Assembly (NCBI GenBank): GCA_018894105.1
Contig: CM032133.1
Coordinates: forward strand, 18,366,501-18,430,500
Source: Jacaranda mimosifolia
Lineage: Eukaryota; Streptophyta; Magnoliopsida; Lamiales; Bignoniaceae
Length of the DNA stretch: 64,000 nucleotides
Direction of reading: 5' to 3'
In this document: piece after piece, positions 1-12,814 of the stretch
Numbering within the stretch: the stretch's first letter is position 1
Layout: each line of letters opens with the position of its first letter
Notes under the pieces: generated by a model
The model's input: the letters and a program-made list of their open reading frames with translations, nothing else
The model's database searches: none
Told to the model about the DNA's origin: nothing
Program-made: the position numbers and the translations under genes

Positions 1-522
1 TATATATAAAGAAATTCAAACTCGTTTATCATGCTATATCAAAATGTTATTTATTAAAATACCCCTTGAAGTGAATTTTCAAAATTTTATCCATGACTCA
101 TGTAAAGTGAATCACTACGCTCATTCTTACTCTCCTAATGTCTTCCTTTGACTAACTCGTCCTCTCTCCAATATATATAACTCCCTTCCCACTAATTCTC
201 TCTTTTATCAAAACTCATAACTTTTTTTTAATGAAATTTTCAAAATAAAAAAAGGTCACACTCAAAAGGCATTTATGCGCGTGGGGACGGTGTATTGCGA
301 TTGCTAGAATATCTAATGGAAGCATTTCTTGGAATTTAATCTTTGTTGATGCGTGACTAATGACACAAATATGTACTAATTGTCATATCTATTAATTAAT
401 CAGTGTGACAATATATTTTCTTTATAGATGTTGTCATGGTATGTATATGCATCCCAGCTAATAATATATTGATGCCAAACAGACATTAATTATTTTTTGA
501 ATGCTCTAAATATTAATTTCAG

Positions 523-2340
523 TTCCTCCAGTAAAGAGGTTCAAGGAAAAATCATTGGCGAAACAAAGCGCTCTGAAACTTGTTACATCTCTATGTAAGG
601 AAATGGAATCTATGAGTTACACGAAAGCTACAGATATGCATTTTAATGCCGTATTGACGGCAGTAGAATTGGAGATCGATGAGGTGGTTGATGTGATTAT
701 TCGAAGGTCTCCTACTATTATTTATCGTTCAACTCTTGAAGATCCATTTATATTTCATATGGCAGTTCAAAATCGCTCTGTAGATGCTTTTAAGCTCATC
801 TGTAAGTACCAAACCATTGAAAAACACATATATTCAAGTGCAATACTAGACATAAACGACAATAACCTATTGCATGTGGTCGGGAGATTGGGTCCTTCTG
901 AAAACTCAATGAGATTTCTGGTACGGCTCTCCAAATGCATTATAAATTGGAATGGTACCAGGTAACAAAAACAGTACCTCGTTTCAGTAATTAATTCATT
1001 CTCAAATGCATATTATAATTAATTAATATAAAGATAATTGCTCTTGTGGCCAAAATTGTCAAATTTAATTGTCTCATTAGTTACTCACTAGGGCTGGAAT
1101 CATTAGCATTTCAAATCTACTCAAGAAAGAAAACTTCGCCAATTAAAGGATCATGGTCGTCGGAAAGTTTAAGCTGAAAATAGCCACATCAATTAAATTG
1201 CCTGCGTAGGATTAATTGCTGCTGAGTTTTGGATTTTTCGTCGACCATCAATATACATTGTCCAAATTTAGTGAACTTTTGAAATTAAAACTCATCCTAA
1301 ATTGCCAAATTTTCTATTTAATTTTTATATAGCTAGTAAAATGGTGGATTCTGTTGTTTCAAATTGGAAAAAACAATTGCAAGAGATTTGTCTAAGAGAA
1401 AAAAAAAAGTTGTTTATTTTGAAAAAAAAATTATCAAATCTTTTTACATCTTGAATTATCATAATTATCATTGTTATTCATTAAATTGGATTTCCTTTTT
1501 AAAAAATTAAGCTATGTTTTTATAGCATGTATCTATTTATAGGGGGGGAAAAAATTCATCATCCTTTTCATCCACTTGAATTTCTTCCGTTGACTTATTA
1601 AATTCCTGAATTTCCTGAGGACCTAGTTATATAGAGGTAAAATAATTAATTAATTTATCCTATACATTCTTAGTCGATGAAAAATTAATTATAAGTGAAT
1701 TACTGCACAGGCGGTGGAAAAATTTGTCCATCCTTATTGTAAACACCAACGCAACAAAGATGGGAAAACCCCTATAATGGTGTTCATAGAAGAGAACCAG
1801 AATTTGATCAAAGATGGAGAGACATGGATGAAAGAAACAACTAACTCATACACTATAGCATCAGCACTAATTGCTACTCTGATGTTTGCGGCGGCCATTA
1901 CCGTACCAGGTGGCAATGAAGGCAGCACTGGTTTTCCTATTTTTGCCAAAGATGCGGCATTCATCGTGTTCGCGTCTGCAGATTGTGCCTCTCTCTTTAC
2001 CTCCACCGTTTCTCTATTGATTTTCTTATCCATCTTGGTATTGCGTTATGGAGCAGAAGAGTTTTTGCATAGATTGCCGAGGAGACTAATATGTGGGCTT
2101 GGCTTCCTCTTCCTCTTCATAATATTTATGATGGTGGCATTCACTGCCACGGTATATCTCGTGTTTGGCCAAAAGAAAACATGGATTCTTATACCAACAA
2201 CTACCTTTGCCTTTTTGATCGTCATTTCATTTGTTCTCTTGCAATATTCCCTTCTCTCCAATTTGTTTGTCTCTACATTCGGCCTTAGAATTTTCCCCAA
2301 AAAAAAGGCAATCAAATTTTCCAGTAGGTATTTCGTTTAA
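523..2340 (+). pseudogene. ACD6/ITN1-like ankyrin-repeat PGG-domain membrane protein, 3' exons, frameshifted
   Basis: Two exons are visible: 523-961 (acceptor AG at 521-522, donor GT at 962) and 1711-2340 (acceptor CACAG ending at 1710, stop at 2338-2340). Both sides of the intron are in phase 0. The first exon encodes the linker and last ankyrin-like region (NNLLHVVGRLGPSE near its end). The second encodes the PGG domain (AAAITVPGGN) and about four membrane helices. This family (ACD6, ITN1 and relatives) sits at the plasma membrane or ER and acts in defence or salt signalling. The usual exon junction ends in a motif like SGTALQMHYKLEWYQ. Here that motif is present only in another frame, from about 904 to 961, so one base appears to be missing in the A-run near 900-904. 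Earlier ankyrin exons are not seen and may lie beyond the window. The gene may be a pseudogene, or the missing base may be a sequence error. Confidence 0.75.
1711..2340 (+). CDS. PGG-domain exon of the ACD6/ITN1-like gene
   Basis: Terminal exon of the ankyrin-PGG gene, open from the acceptor to the stop (about 209 residues). It starts A-V-E-K-F-V, has the charged NKDGKTP stretch near residue 20, a glycine-rich VPGGN motif near residue 68, and hydrophobic segments at about residues 50-70, 85-112, 128-152 and 158-185. The PGG domain is the membrane anchor of this plant family. No lesion is visible within this exon. Confidence 0.75.
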   Translation, partial: AVEKFVHPYCKHQRNKDGKTPIMVFIEENQNLIKDGETWMKETTNSYTIASALIATLMFAAAITVPGGNEGSTGFPIFAKDAAFIVFASADCASLFTSTVSLLIFLSILVLRYGAEEFLHRLPRRLICGLGFLFLFIIFMMVAFTATVYLVFGQKKTWILIPTTTFAFLIVISFVLLQYSLLSNLFVSTFGLRIFPKKKAIKFSSRYFV

Positions 2341-2632
2341 GAATTGCCAAGTTCTAGCATGCATTGCTATGAGCCCACTTGATTGTATTTTGATTTCCAT
2401 TCTCTATTTTCATCATTTTCAAATATGTTTTCATATCATTGTTTTTGGTGTGGAAATGAAAATGTGATTTGATGTATTGTAAAAACTGTGAAAAAAATTT
2501 GAATTGGAAATAATATTAATGTAATAGTATTAATTATTATTATTTAATTGATTATGGGCCCATCACATCAACTAAATTATATTCAGATACAAATATTAAA
2601 AAATTTGAAGTGCATCCCATTGTCTTGGAAGG

Positions 2633-2692
<60 letters not shown>

Positions 2693-2993
2693 ATTTAATA
2701 AGTTAGTGGGTTAAGATATAATAGAATGTTATTATTAAATTTAATATGGGTCTCATTATCTTAGAAGAATAGAAAAAATATTATTTAATTAGTTATTTTG
2801 AATTTTAATTATTTTTAAATTAGTGTGCATTATAGATTTGAAATGATAGAATATGAATGACAATGAAAAAGATGATATTTTCATTAAAAATGGTACAAAT
2901 AATCACTTTTTTATTTCAAAATAGTATAAATAAAAAAATATTAAGTTAGAGTAACAAGCAATCCAAGCCTATAAGCCACCTTAATTAATATTT
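2341..2993. other. Intergenic region downstream of the PGG gene, with a (TA)n(GA)n microsatellite
   Basis: No gene is seen here. A microsatellite lies at 2633-2689: about seven TA units followed by an uninterrupted AG run from 2647. The remainder is AT-rich with no recognised element. Confidence 0.6.
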
Positions 2994-3110
2994 GGGATAA
3001 TTACAATGTCCTCCTGAATTTTTAGGGTAAATGCATGTAGGCCTCTTGTAATTTTGCAAGTTACATTTACTTCCCCTAAGATTAACCATCGTTAAATTCA
3101 AGAAGAAAGT
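2994..3110. repeat. Single terminal-repeat-like end (GGGATAATTAC), partner not found
   Basis: The segment starts GGGATAATTAC and then alternates C-rich and AT-rich blocks (TCCTCCTGAA, GGCCTCTTG, TTCCCCTAAG). This matches the style of the Mutator-like ends at 30255 and 55882, which begin GGGTAAATTA and GGGTTAATTA. I found no inverted partner before 3680, so it is probably a truncated copy. Confidence 0.35.
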
Positions 3111-3685
3111 ATTGAAAAGTTCTAGCATTACTAAAACCACCTTCATTAATATTTGGATGCTTAAGTTGTATGGGAAAGGGCAACATGATATGTGGGCTCA
3201 TCTTAGTGTAAGATGCTTTATGTACATGTTTTCAGTTGACATTAATATTTTTAGCTTTGAATATTATAGAACACATGTATGTTTTAGGATAATTTTTCGT
3301 TGTTGAACTTTTTTATAGTGACAAAACTAAACTATGTTAAATTAGATAAAGGGATCAATTATAAGTGGTTGCAAAGTAAAAGAGCATATAAGTCAAATAG
3401 CATGTCGTCTAATGATATAAATCTCATACATGAAATGTGAAATTAAAAATTCTAAATAATAAATTAAAAAAAAGAGTTAAAAAGAGCATATCAAGTAATT
3501 AGTCCGAACATAATCCCTAAAACAACATATTACAACCTTTGAAACATGTCAAAAGCCAAATCACTCATACAGATTATGTTATCTTTCAACACATGTTATC
3601 TTTCAACTCTATATCATCAATTTAACAATAAAACACATTTTATTAACAACTGCTCGTGATGAAAATAAGCTCACCAATTTCTATG
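3111..3685. other. AT-rich intergenic DNA
   Basis: No coding region or repeat boundary is recognised between the solo terminal-repeat end and the outer Mutator-like element. Confidence 0.5.
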
Positions 3686-4054
3686 AGAGAATTACAAATA
3701 ATCCCCTTGTGTTAATCGAAATAAGCATAAAACTCTCTATAAAAATTTTTTCACAAAAATCCACCTTTTGTTTTTAAAATCCATGCAAGAAACACTGTCA
3801 GTGCAAGGGTGAATCACACGTCCTTTTTGTGCAAATGTTTAAGGTTTTTACATGTAAAAAGACTATTACCCTCATTTTCATCAACCATTGGATCCGTTTT
3901 AAAAAAATAGACGGTCAAGATCAAATAATATTTAATGTTTATAAAAAAATATATATTATATTTTACATATATATATATAAACTCATATAATATATGTATA
4001 CATGTAATGTTACTGTACACTACACCAAAATATGCATTTTGTGGCGATTACACT

Positions 4055-4500
4055 AAACTTTCTGCGGCGGTTGTAACCGCCGTGGAACGCATTAAGCGGC
4101 AGTTCACAAACCACCGCTAGGTCAAGTGTCGGCAGCGTGTTACGCGGCGGTTTAAACAAACCGCAGGAATAACCGCCGCATTAACTCCTACGGCGGTTTT
4201 TGGGCGTTTACCGGCGATTTTCAAATGCCACTACAGTTTTATTTTTCTGCTTCATATTTTTCTCGGCGGTTTGCAAAATGCCGCAGTGTTTTATTCATTT
4301 TTCTTGCATTTGTATTTAGCAGCGGTTACATAACCCCCGCAATTATTTTTTATACTTTAGCGGCGGTTTTAAACCGCCGCTATAGTTTATTTTTTAAAAA
4401 AAGATTTATATTCACTGCAGTTTTTTAACCGCTGTGAAGTTTTCCCTTATTCCTTGATCTTAATGTTTGCGGCGATTTTGTAACCGCCGCAAAATTTTTC
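4055..4500. repeat. Left subterminal repeats of the CACTA element (GCGGCGGTT-type)
   Basis: About ten copies of the unit GCGGCGGTT or its complement AACCGCCGC occur with variants, often as back-to-back inverted pairs such as GGCGGTTTTAAACCGCCGC near 4363. In the CACTA family such repeats bind the TNPA-type protein. They stand out as GC-rich islands in AT-rich DNA. Confidence 0.85.
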
Positions 4501-4790
4501 TCATTTTTTTTTTCTATTTTTTTTATTTACAGCAATTTTTATACACCTGCCACATTTTTAATATACTTACTGCAATCATACAATTACACTCTATCTATTT
4601 ACCTATAAATAACATGAACAATTGCAAGCACTAAAATAAAATAAAATAAATAACACCAATATGTTTATCAAAGATTAGTTTAACAATCACAAAATAACAT
4701 TTCTTGTACTTCAACCCAAGAAATATCATCAAGTACATATCAAGTTCAATCCATGTTATATGATTCAACTATTACAAAATAAAAGATCAG
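4501..4790. other. CACTA 3' untranslated side, no gene
   Basis: AT-rich stretch between the subterminal repeats and the stop codon of the TNPA-like gene. Nothing further is recognised. Confidence 0.5.
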
Positions 4791-6724
4791 CTAAGCATGA
4801 GATGATGGGTCTTGACTTTGTGGGTCATGACTATCTGAAGACAAACGCCTTACAGGTACTTCTGAGTCCAAATCTCTGTCCTGCAGTTAAAATTAATATA
4901 AAATAGCAATATAGATAAGGGCTCATATATAAATAATAAAATAGATAACCAACAACTAATATGGCACAATTACAAGTTATCTCAAACATATAAACTATTT
5001 GCATTGCCAAAATCCTATAAACGAAAACCCAACATTGATACGACATCAAACCAATTCCATAAGAAGCAAGCAAAATATAAATAGTTCTAGTTGATTGATT
5101 TACCTTATTGATATTAGGAAAACCAGTCGGCAATTGACCGCCAAAGTGTTGAATTAGAAAAGACATTGTTGAGTTCAATGCATCTTTTAATGTCGTGATC
5201 TCATTCTCCAGACGTTCAACTTTCACATTTAATAATGCTGAATGGCTAGATGAACCTCCTTGAGAACTACTAGTTGATCTAGAGATTTTAGATGGACAAA
5301 CACCAAATCCCATACCTCGAACATGTCCTGGATGCTCTTTCCCAAAGACATGCAGAAAGGCATCACTTTCAGAATTCGACTGAGTCTGCTCAAGTAATTC
5401 TTCCTATACATTACATTAAATATTATGTAAACAATTCAAATCTTATAATATAAACCATTTTAATAACAATATACACAACATATTGTGCTTACAGCTTTTT
5501 GGCTAGCTTCATCATTGACAAAAGAACCATTTTTCTTCTTGTGGGCAATAGTATACAACTCTGCTCTACTGCAAGGTCACCCAGTTTGAGTTTCCTAATA
5601 TTTTATACAAAATCATTAACATATTAAATTAATCGATTTAGTATTTACAATTAAAAAGTGTAGATATTTTCATACTATTTCATCCCTCTTTCTGGCTAGT
5701 GTCTTTGACCCAAGAGTGTGAGGAATTGTTTGAGGGCATCGACTCAAAGCATTTCTAGCACACATCTCCTACATCATTAGAAAAAAATAACAATATCAAC
5801 AAATGGTAAATATTATTTTAGAATTTATAATGAAGGCTTATTTACCTTTGTTGAGTCACTCAATCTATATGTCAGAAATGAGGCCCATTGATCTCTAGAG
5901 ATGTCTTCTGGATGCCTCTCAATATTAGCTTCCCAACCAAGTGATGGATCATAATGTTCAGCAAACAACCTCACACGATTATCTCTCCATTTCTTTCCCA
6001 AACTTCCCAAAATGTAATCTTTGTTCGGCCCATCATTGACTACAATTTTTTCCTACAATGAAATAATACATTTTAAAGTATTAAATAGCAAACAATAAAA
6101 AACAAATTTCATTCCAAAAAATATAATCTATACCTTTATTAAGTTGTTCCAAACTTGTTCTTTGTAGCTTGAGGGAACCTTGGGCCACTTCTCATAACTA
6201 ATTGGGAAGTTGTTAAAATTACTAGCAACACGTCCCAAAAATACCCCAAGCAATGCCCCTGAGTCTTTAATAGGTTGACCAAATTCATTCCAATCTAAAA
6301 CAATCTTCTTATTATGAGGAAGCACAAACACGTCTTGAGCCTTAATACGCGTTTCTTTAACTTCACCATTTTCATCTAACAAGTAAAATAGAAGAGGTAT
6401 TACTTACTAAAAATATAACTTAAACATATTAAATCAAAACTAGTAATAAGTTAGTAAATCACATACCTATCAAACCGACATACCAGTACTTATGTGATTT
6501 TTTAGTTTGAGAAGGTCCATCTAGCTCGTCACATGAGTCGGGCTGAGTGGATGGGTCAAGACGATCATGTGACCCTAACTGAGTAGATGGGTCTGCTTGA
6601 GTAGATGGTTCCGGCTCAGCTATTGGTTCACTATGAGCACCAATATCACTTGGGCCCTCAGATTGAGAATGAACCGTGTAGGTACAGACTGACACCTAGA
6701 TGCATGTCTCTTTCGCCTAGGCAT
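4791..6724 (-). pseudogene. TNPA-like / Transposase_24 (Ptta/En/Spm) protein gene of the CACTA element
   Basis: This is a multi-exon minus-strand gene. Recognisable blocks in order are: a Ser/Pro/Gln-rich N-terminal exon (6695-6462); an exon with VLDWNEFGQPIKD and YKEQVWNNLIK (6382-6136); the exon with KWRDNRVRLFAEHYDP and RDQWASFLTYR (about 6050-5850); short exons near 5750-5690 and 5580-5490; and an exon with HPGHVRGMGFGVCPSK and a coiled-coil-like VERLENEITTLKDAL (about 5400-5104). The last exon ends at a TAG at 4793-4791. This is the plant Transposase_24 family, thought to bind subterminal repeats and assist TNP2. The ATG at 6724 is one base out of frame with the next conserved part, so a frameshift lies near 6690. 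Exon limits are approximate. Confidence 0.72.
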
Positions 6725-7921
6725 ATCTACAAAGTAGTGAGGTTAATTAGCACAAATTATAACTTAAATTTGTGTTGTTAATTTCAGCAGCCAAAAAATG
6801 AGTCTTTCTAAGCTCCTTAAATAATGAATTAATATACAGGCATATGTTGCTAGTAAGTTGTACTTGAACCACTCATCTATTTACACTTGGGATGAAAGAA
6901 TCTAAAGAGAAAAAATCTCATAACAAATTTACAGCAGGAAATATTATGCAATAGCATGACATGTTGAAGTACTGCAGGTTAGTTCATATCTGAATTTTAA
7001 TTTGTGTTGATCACTTGGCAATATTATTTTCCACGGAGGTTTCGAAAAAGCAATGCAGTGTGTGGAATATTGAGTCTCAGTTTTCACATACCTAATTTAA
7101 TAAATGAGTTTCAATTATGAGAACCCAGAAACTGTACTACTGAGTCTAAAATAAGCAAATCCGCAATATCAAATATCCCACTAAACAGCTCAATGACTAT
7201 TGCCACCATCTCAGATGGCTCAGAAGAGATTCAAGAACCAGAAACTAGTCCAAGCTAACATCATCTAATAAATTACACAATTTTTGATATATTAAAGCAG
7301 TCAGAATGGCTTTAATAAATTACACTATTTCTGATATATTAAATCAGTCACAGGCAGAAACACTTTTATTATTTCTTACTGCTAAAATTGTTGAGCTGTA
7401 AGACTTGGCAAACAAAATGTTAATTCTTGCTCTATTTTTTAATCTTCCCCACTACTCAAAGTTATACTTCTTATCAATGCAGTTATTCCAATAACTTTAA
7501 AATACAAATTTGCTTAAACATTTTGAATCTTCATAGACCAAGCCCTTCATGTTCAACAAATATTGCAAAAGGTTATACTTACTGCACAAATGCTCTCCTC
7601 GGAAACTGCTCCTCCACGCCAATTAAGTATTTTTAGCACCTCTACTAAAATCCCTACAAGAAAGGTACGAAAGCAAGTCATGAATAGCTGAAACACTAAA
7701 GCACAAATTATTTTGATGATGAATGGATGACGAGAGAATTATGCTTCATCAATGTGAGTCAATAAAAGTAATATTGAAGTCAAAGCATAGCATGGAAAAG
7801 GGAATACTATTTTCTATTACTGAAACATATACAAGATGTAAACTGAAAAATATAACATTTTATTCAAAGAAATATCAATTTATGTGTTGTACCACAAAGA
7901 ACATTGGTAAAGAACTATATC
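6725..7921. other. CACTA spacer between the two transposase genes
   Basis: The two minus-strand genes are separated by about 1.2 kb. No conserved coding block is seen. It may hold the promoter of the TNPA-like gene and the 3' UTR of the TNP2 gene. A short internal duplication is visible: TAATAAATTACAC followed by ATTTNTGATATATTAA occurs near 7265 and again near 7315. Confidence 0.5.
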
Positions 7922-10900
7922 CTAAGTATCATCATCAACATTTTCATTAATGTTTGCACTTGAAGGATCATCATCTGTAGCAACTCTCGCCAATTCGATA
8001 TGTGTGGTATCATCAGGGAATATATGTTCTAAGTTTTGCAATGGGTAGTCCTCATTAGACACCATCATCTCTTCATTATCAAAACCCATATCGAATAAGT
8101 CTCTTGGCTTTAAATGAACTAGTATGCTCTATCCATTTTCCTTTTCATCCTCCACATAAAAAACCATTTGAGCTTCAGAAGCTTTTATGTATGGTTCATC
8201 ATCTTCATGTGCACCAGTATGTATTAATCTTGCAAAGTTAACAGATGTAAAACCCAACTTATCAATTTTCATGCCTCTTGATTGGTGGTATTGGCCTATT
8301 CACATTTAAACAACGGAACTGTGAACAAGCCATTATAGCTAAGCTCAATAATGTCTATCAATTTTCCATAATAAGGTACCCCTCCAAAACGCATTTGGGC
8401 ATCACTATTGCTTGAGTAACTTCTTGTCCCAAATGTGCCAAAAACTCCACTATTTTGAGTTTTTAATCCTTTATCCCGAGCTAATGTTCGAAATTTGTAT
8501 CCATTAACATTATAAGCGGTGAACCTTCTGGCTTGGTTGATAGGACCTTGAGCAAGATTAAGAAGAATAGCTTTATCCGGTTCACTGAGATTGTCACGAT
8601 CTTTGTCAATCTAAAAAAAAAAAAATGCAATTGTAAATTATGTGCATATTACTAACTAATAGTCAATAAACTAGCACAAAGTGATGATTTACTCACACGA
8701 TTAAAGAACCAACTGACAAACTCTCTGTGAACCTTTTTATCTATTTCAGTAGCATTCCTAGTACGACTCTTCAATTGCCTCTTGACAATATTTCTAAATT
8801 CCCTGTATATATTTATCGTATTAAATATGCAATAATACGGAATAAATTAGTAATTCAAGTTTAAGAATTACTCACTGAAGATAGCAATCAACTACAGGGC
8901 AATTGGTTAACACGTGTCTATGAGCATGTAACTTCTCATTTGATGTCAGAGTAACATATGAATAACCACCAATTGGTTTTCCAGCTTGAGGAAACAACTT
9001 AGCTACCCGGGATTTTGGCAAAATAGTATCAGGCTCATCGTCAACACGGCGAGGCCGATTCCATCTTGTCTCAATGTTATCTAGATACCTTGAACAAAAA
9101 GTAAGAATCTCTTGCATAAGGTAACCTTCTGCTATAGAACCTTCGGGCTGTGCCTTATTATGTACGTAGGATTTCAATTGACCTAAGTACCTATTATATT
9201 AACAAATGTAATTATTAACAAATTTTTATATTACGAAAATTAAATTAAAGAGATATAGTCACAAGTCAATTTACCTTTCTATAGGATACATCCATCGATA
9301 GTGGACAGGACCTCCAAGCTTAACTTCTTCAACAAGGTGAACAACCAAGTGAACCATGACTGTGAAGAATGATGGTGGAAATAACATTTCTATGTGGCAT
9401 AATGTGAGGACAATCTGCTGTTGTAATTTGTCTAAATCAGGAATACTCAACACTTTGCCATATAATTGTCCAAAGGATGAGCACAACTCAATTAATACTG
9501 CAGACACTTCATGGGGCAAACTTATTCGCATAGCTAGTGGTAGCAATTGCTCCATCAATATATCATAATCGTGACTTTTTAGCATCCCATTCAGTTTAAG
9601 ATTGTCCACATCAATGCACCAAGAAATATTACTTGAATAACCATCTGGCACTGTAATATTCCTTAAAGTAGTTAGAAACACCTTTTTATCTCGATTTGTC
9701 ATCGTAAAGATAGCTGAAGGATATTTTCCATTTTCATCTGGCCAGAGGTCACACTAAATACCCATAGCTTTCAGGTCTTTACGAGCATTGACATGATCTT
9801 TTGTCTTTGTACTATCATTTAGCAAAGTGTATATGATATTATCGCACACATTCTTCTCAATGTGCATAACATCAAGATTGTGACGCAACAAGTTATGCTT
9901 CCAATATGGAAGCTCAAAAAATACACTTTTCTTCTTCCACTGTTGAGCACCACCCTCTACAACACGTCCACCACGTGTTCTTTTTCCCCTTCCTACCATC
10001 TCTGGTCTCCGACCGAAAGTAACATCAATGTTATTAACTTGCTCAAGAATTTCAGAACCAAATAATATTTTTGGTGGACTACGCATATCTTGCTCTCCGT
10101 TAAACCAAACTTTATTCAATCTAAATCTGTGCCCTTGATTGAGAAACCGGCGATGACCCATAAAACACCATTTCTTACTATGATAGAGACAAGAAGGAAT
10201 AGAATCAAAGTTGCAAGATGGACAAGCAAGTCCGGTGTGTGTGTTCCACCCAGATAGATTTCCTAGTCCAGGAAAGTCACTAATTGTCCACATCAAAGCT
10301 GCATGCAATTTAAACATCTCTCTTTTAAATGAATCATATGCATCCACACCTTCATTCCATAACTCTTTCAATTCTTTGATTAAAAGTTGTAAATAAACAT
10401 CTATATCATTTCCTGGCATTCTTTTACCAGGAATTATCATGGAAATAATAAAAGATGTTTGCTTCATACACACCCATGGAGGGGTGTTGTACGGAATGAG
10501 GATAATTGGCCAAGTGCTATGACTTGCATTCAAAGTACCAAATGGGTTGAAACCATCAGTAGCTAATGCAAGACGAACATTTCATGGATCTGATGCAAAC
10601 AAAGTGTTTGATGAGTCAAATGTTTTCCAAGCTATAGAATCTCTCGGATGCCTCATCATTCCATCCTTATTGCTATCTGTGGCATGCCATCTCATATCTT
10701 CAGCAGTCTTTAAAGATAAGAACAATCTCTGTAGTCGAGGTTTTAAGGGAAAGTAACGAAGCACTTTTGCCGGCACCTTTTTCTTACTATTACCATCACC
10801 AGACATCTCAATCTCACCAACTTTTCCCCTCAATTTCCATCTAGATGTGTTACAAACGCTACACAATTGCCTCTCTTCATCTTCTTTGTTCCCCCAATAC

Positions 10901-11610
10901 AGCATACAATTATTCGGACATGAATGTATTTTATCATATTCCAAACCAAGCTTGGTGATAGTTTTCTTAGCCTCATAGAATGAACTAGGAATCTTTGCAT
11001 GTTCAAATGCATCTTGTAGTAATTCCAATACCATTGTCATGGCCTTGTCGCTCATCCCACTAAGGCATTTGATATGATACAACTTCACCAAAAAAGATAG
11101 TTTTGAATATTTTGTACACCCTTCATAAAGCAGTTGTTCTCCATCTTTGACTAATTCACAAAACTCTTTAGCTTCATGTGATTCTTGATCTATATTCGGT
11201 GTCACTCCTCCTTCACCAATGTCTTCATTTGCATGGTGCCTATCAACTCCAAAGGCATCATTAATCATGTTCTGCATAGGATCTTCATCAAGCACATTGT
11301 TCGATACTGTAACTGAAACAACACTACTTGAGACACTGCTACTTTCCCCTTTCGACTCCCCATGATAGAACCAAAAAGTGTATCCGTGAGGGAATTGTTT
11401 GCAAATTAAGTGATCATACACCACATCACGAGTTTGCCATTTTCTAAAACCGCATTGTGGACATGGACAAACTATTTTTCCATTGGTAGAACGGTGTTGA
11501 AAAGCAAAATCAATGAATCCCCTTACCCCTTGGTTGTACTCGATTGAGTTTCGTGGTTTTGTAATCCATGACTTATCTATTGCTATACTTTTCCTTCTAA
11601 ATTTAAACAA
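7922..11610 (-). pseudogene. TNP2-type CACTA transposase
   Basis: Catalytic transposase of the CACTA element. In order on the minus strand: a Transpos_assoc N-terminal domain (from 11610; DKSWITKPRNS, CPCPQCGFRKW); the TNP2/Transposase_21 catalytic region (to about 9760; LATDGFNPFG, GLACPSCN, HNLDVMHIEKNVCDN); a DUF4218 region (9702-9271 plus 9193-8880; MVHLVVHLVEEVKLGGPVHYRWMYPIER, then NKAQPEGSIAEGYL); a short exon near 8800-8702; and a DUF4216 region (about 8612-8300; VPYYGKLIDIIEL). The acidic C-terminal exon ends at a TAG at 7924-7922. Introns lie at about 9270-9194, 8879-8806 and 8701-8613, and another may lie near 8300. In-frame stops interrupt it at 10584-10582 (TGA before NVRLALATDG), 9756-9754 (TAG after LKAMGI) and near 8135 (TAG where Trp is usual). 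It is recognisable but probably inactive. Confidence 0.88.
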
Positions 11611-11639
11611 TAGATAGCATTATTAAAAAAAGGGATTTA

Positions 11640-12768
11640 GTATAATTAAAAATTAAATAAACACACACACATTCCACTACAAAGATGTTCACCTTGGGTA
11701 CAAATAGATTGTTATACTAGCCAATAAAAATGCAACTTCTAGTGGGGTCTAAAGGAACATTAAATAAGTAACCTCAACAGCCAAATAATAAAACTAGATA
11801 GATGATCCCACACAAAATATAATTTCTGGCATCATCATTTAACTACAGAAGGACTGCAAAATAAAAGAAAGCACATATCGTATCATGGAAGTTTTCATAT
11901 TTTTGATTAATGAGGTTCTTATGAAGTTTATGAAACCCTAGTTCAAACATGAAACAACAATCAGTTGATGCATAAATCAAGAGGTACAAAATCATTAATC
12001 AAGTAGCTAGATCTCAAATATCATTGTTGTTCCAACTTGGAAATTGGTCTACTTGGCTGACTTTATTTCTCAATTACTGGAATATTGAGGAGGTCTTATG
12101 CTCTATCATAGATTCCTTCTTGGCTGTTCTGGTTGGCTTTTGGTCTCATTTTTAGGTTGGTTTGAAGGATGCATGCAAGGGACTAATAAATTTTTAGGTT
12201 GGCTTTTGGATGTTCTAGCTTTTTCCCCATGCGTTACATCGGGTAATAATTTTAAATTTACAAATTTATTATATTTAATATAATTGTACTTTAAATGTCC
12301 ATACATTCTATAAATATACAAATATTAAACAAAGAAACTAATTTAAGAAAGATTTAATAGAAATTTTATTGAATACAATCTAATAGTTGAAATAAATGAA
12401 ACATAACAATATTTTATATAAATATGACTTGTGTGATATTAGATTAAATGCTCTTTACTCCCTACAAATTTTCATATTTTTCTACACAAAAAATAAAAAT
12501 TTAAAAAAAGTCAGCATAATGTAGGTATATATTCAATATTTACTAAAATTGAGTAGAAAATTATAAAAAAATAAAAAAAATTAATATAGTTTTTCTAGTG
12601 TTAATATATTAATTTTCAAGCTTAGATTAAGGAATTTAACTTAATTAAAATATTTAAATATAGAATAGAGCATAATTTAGGGAGTATTAAATTAAGGTAA
12701 AACTTTTCAAACCAAATATGGCCTTTTGATTTTTAGCTAATTTTGTAGTAATATTTTCAATTTATATT

Positions 12769-12814
<46 letters not shown>

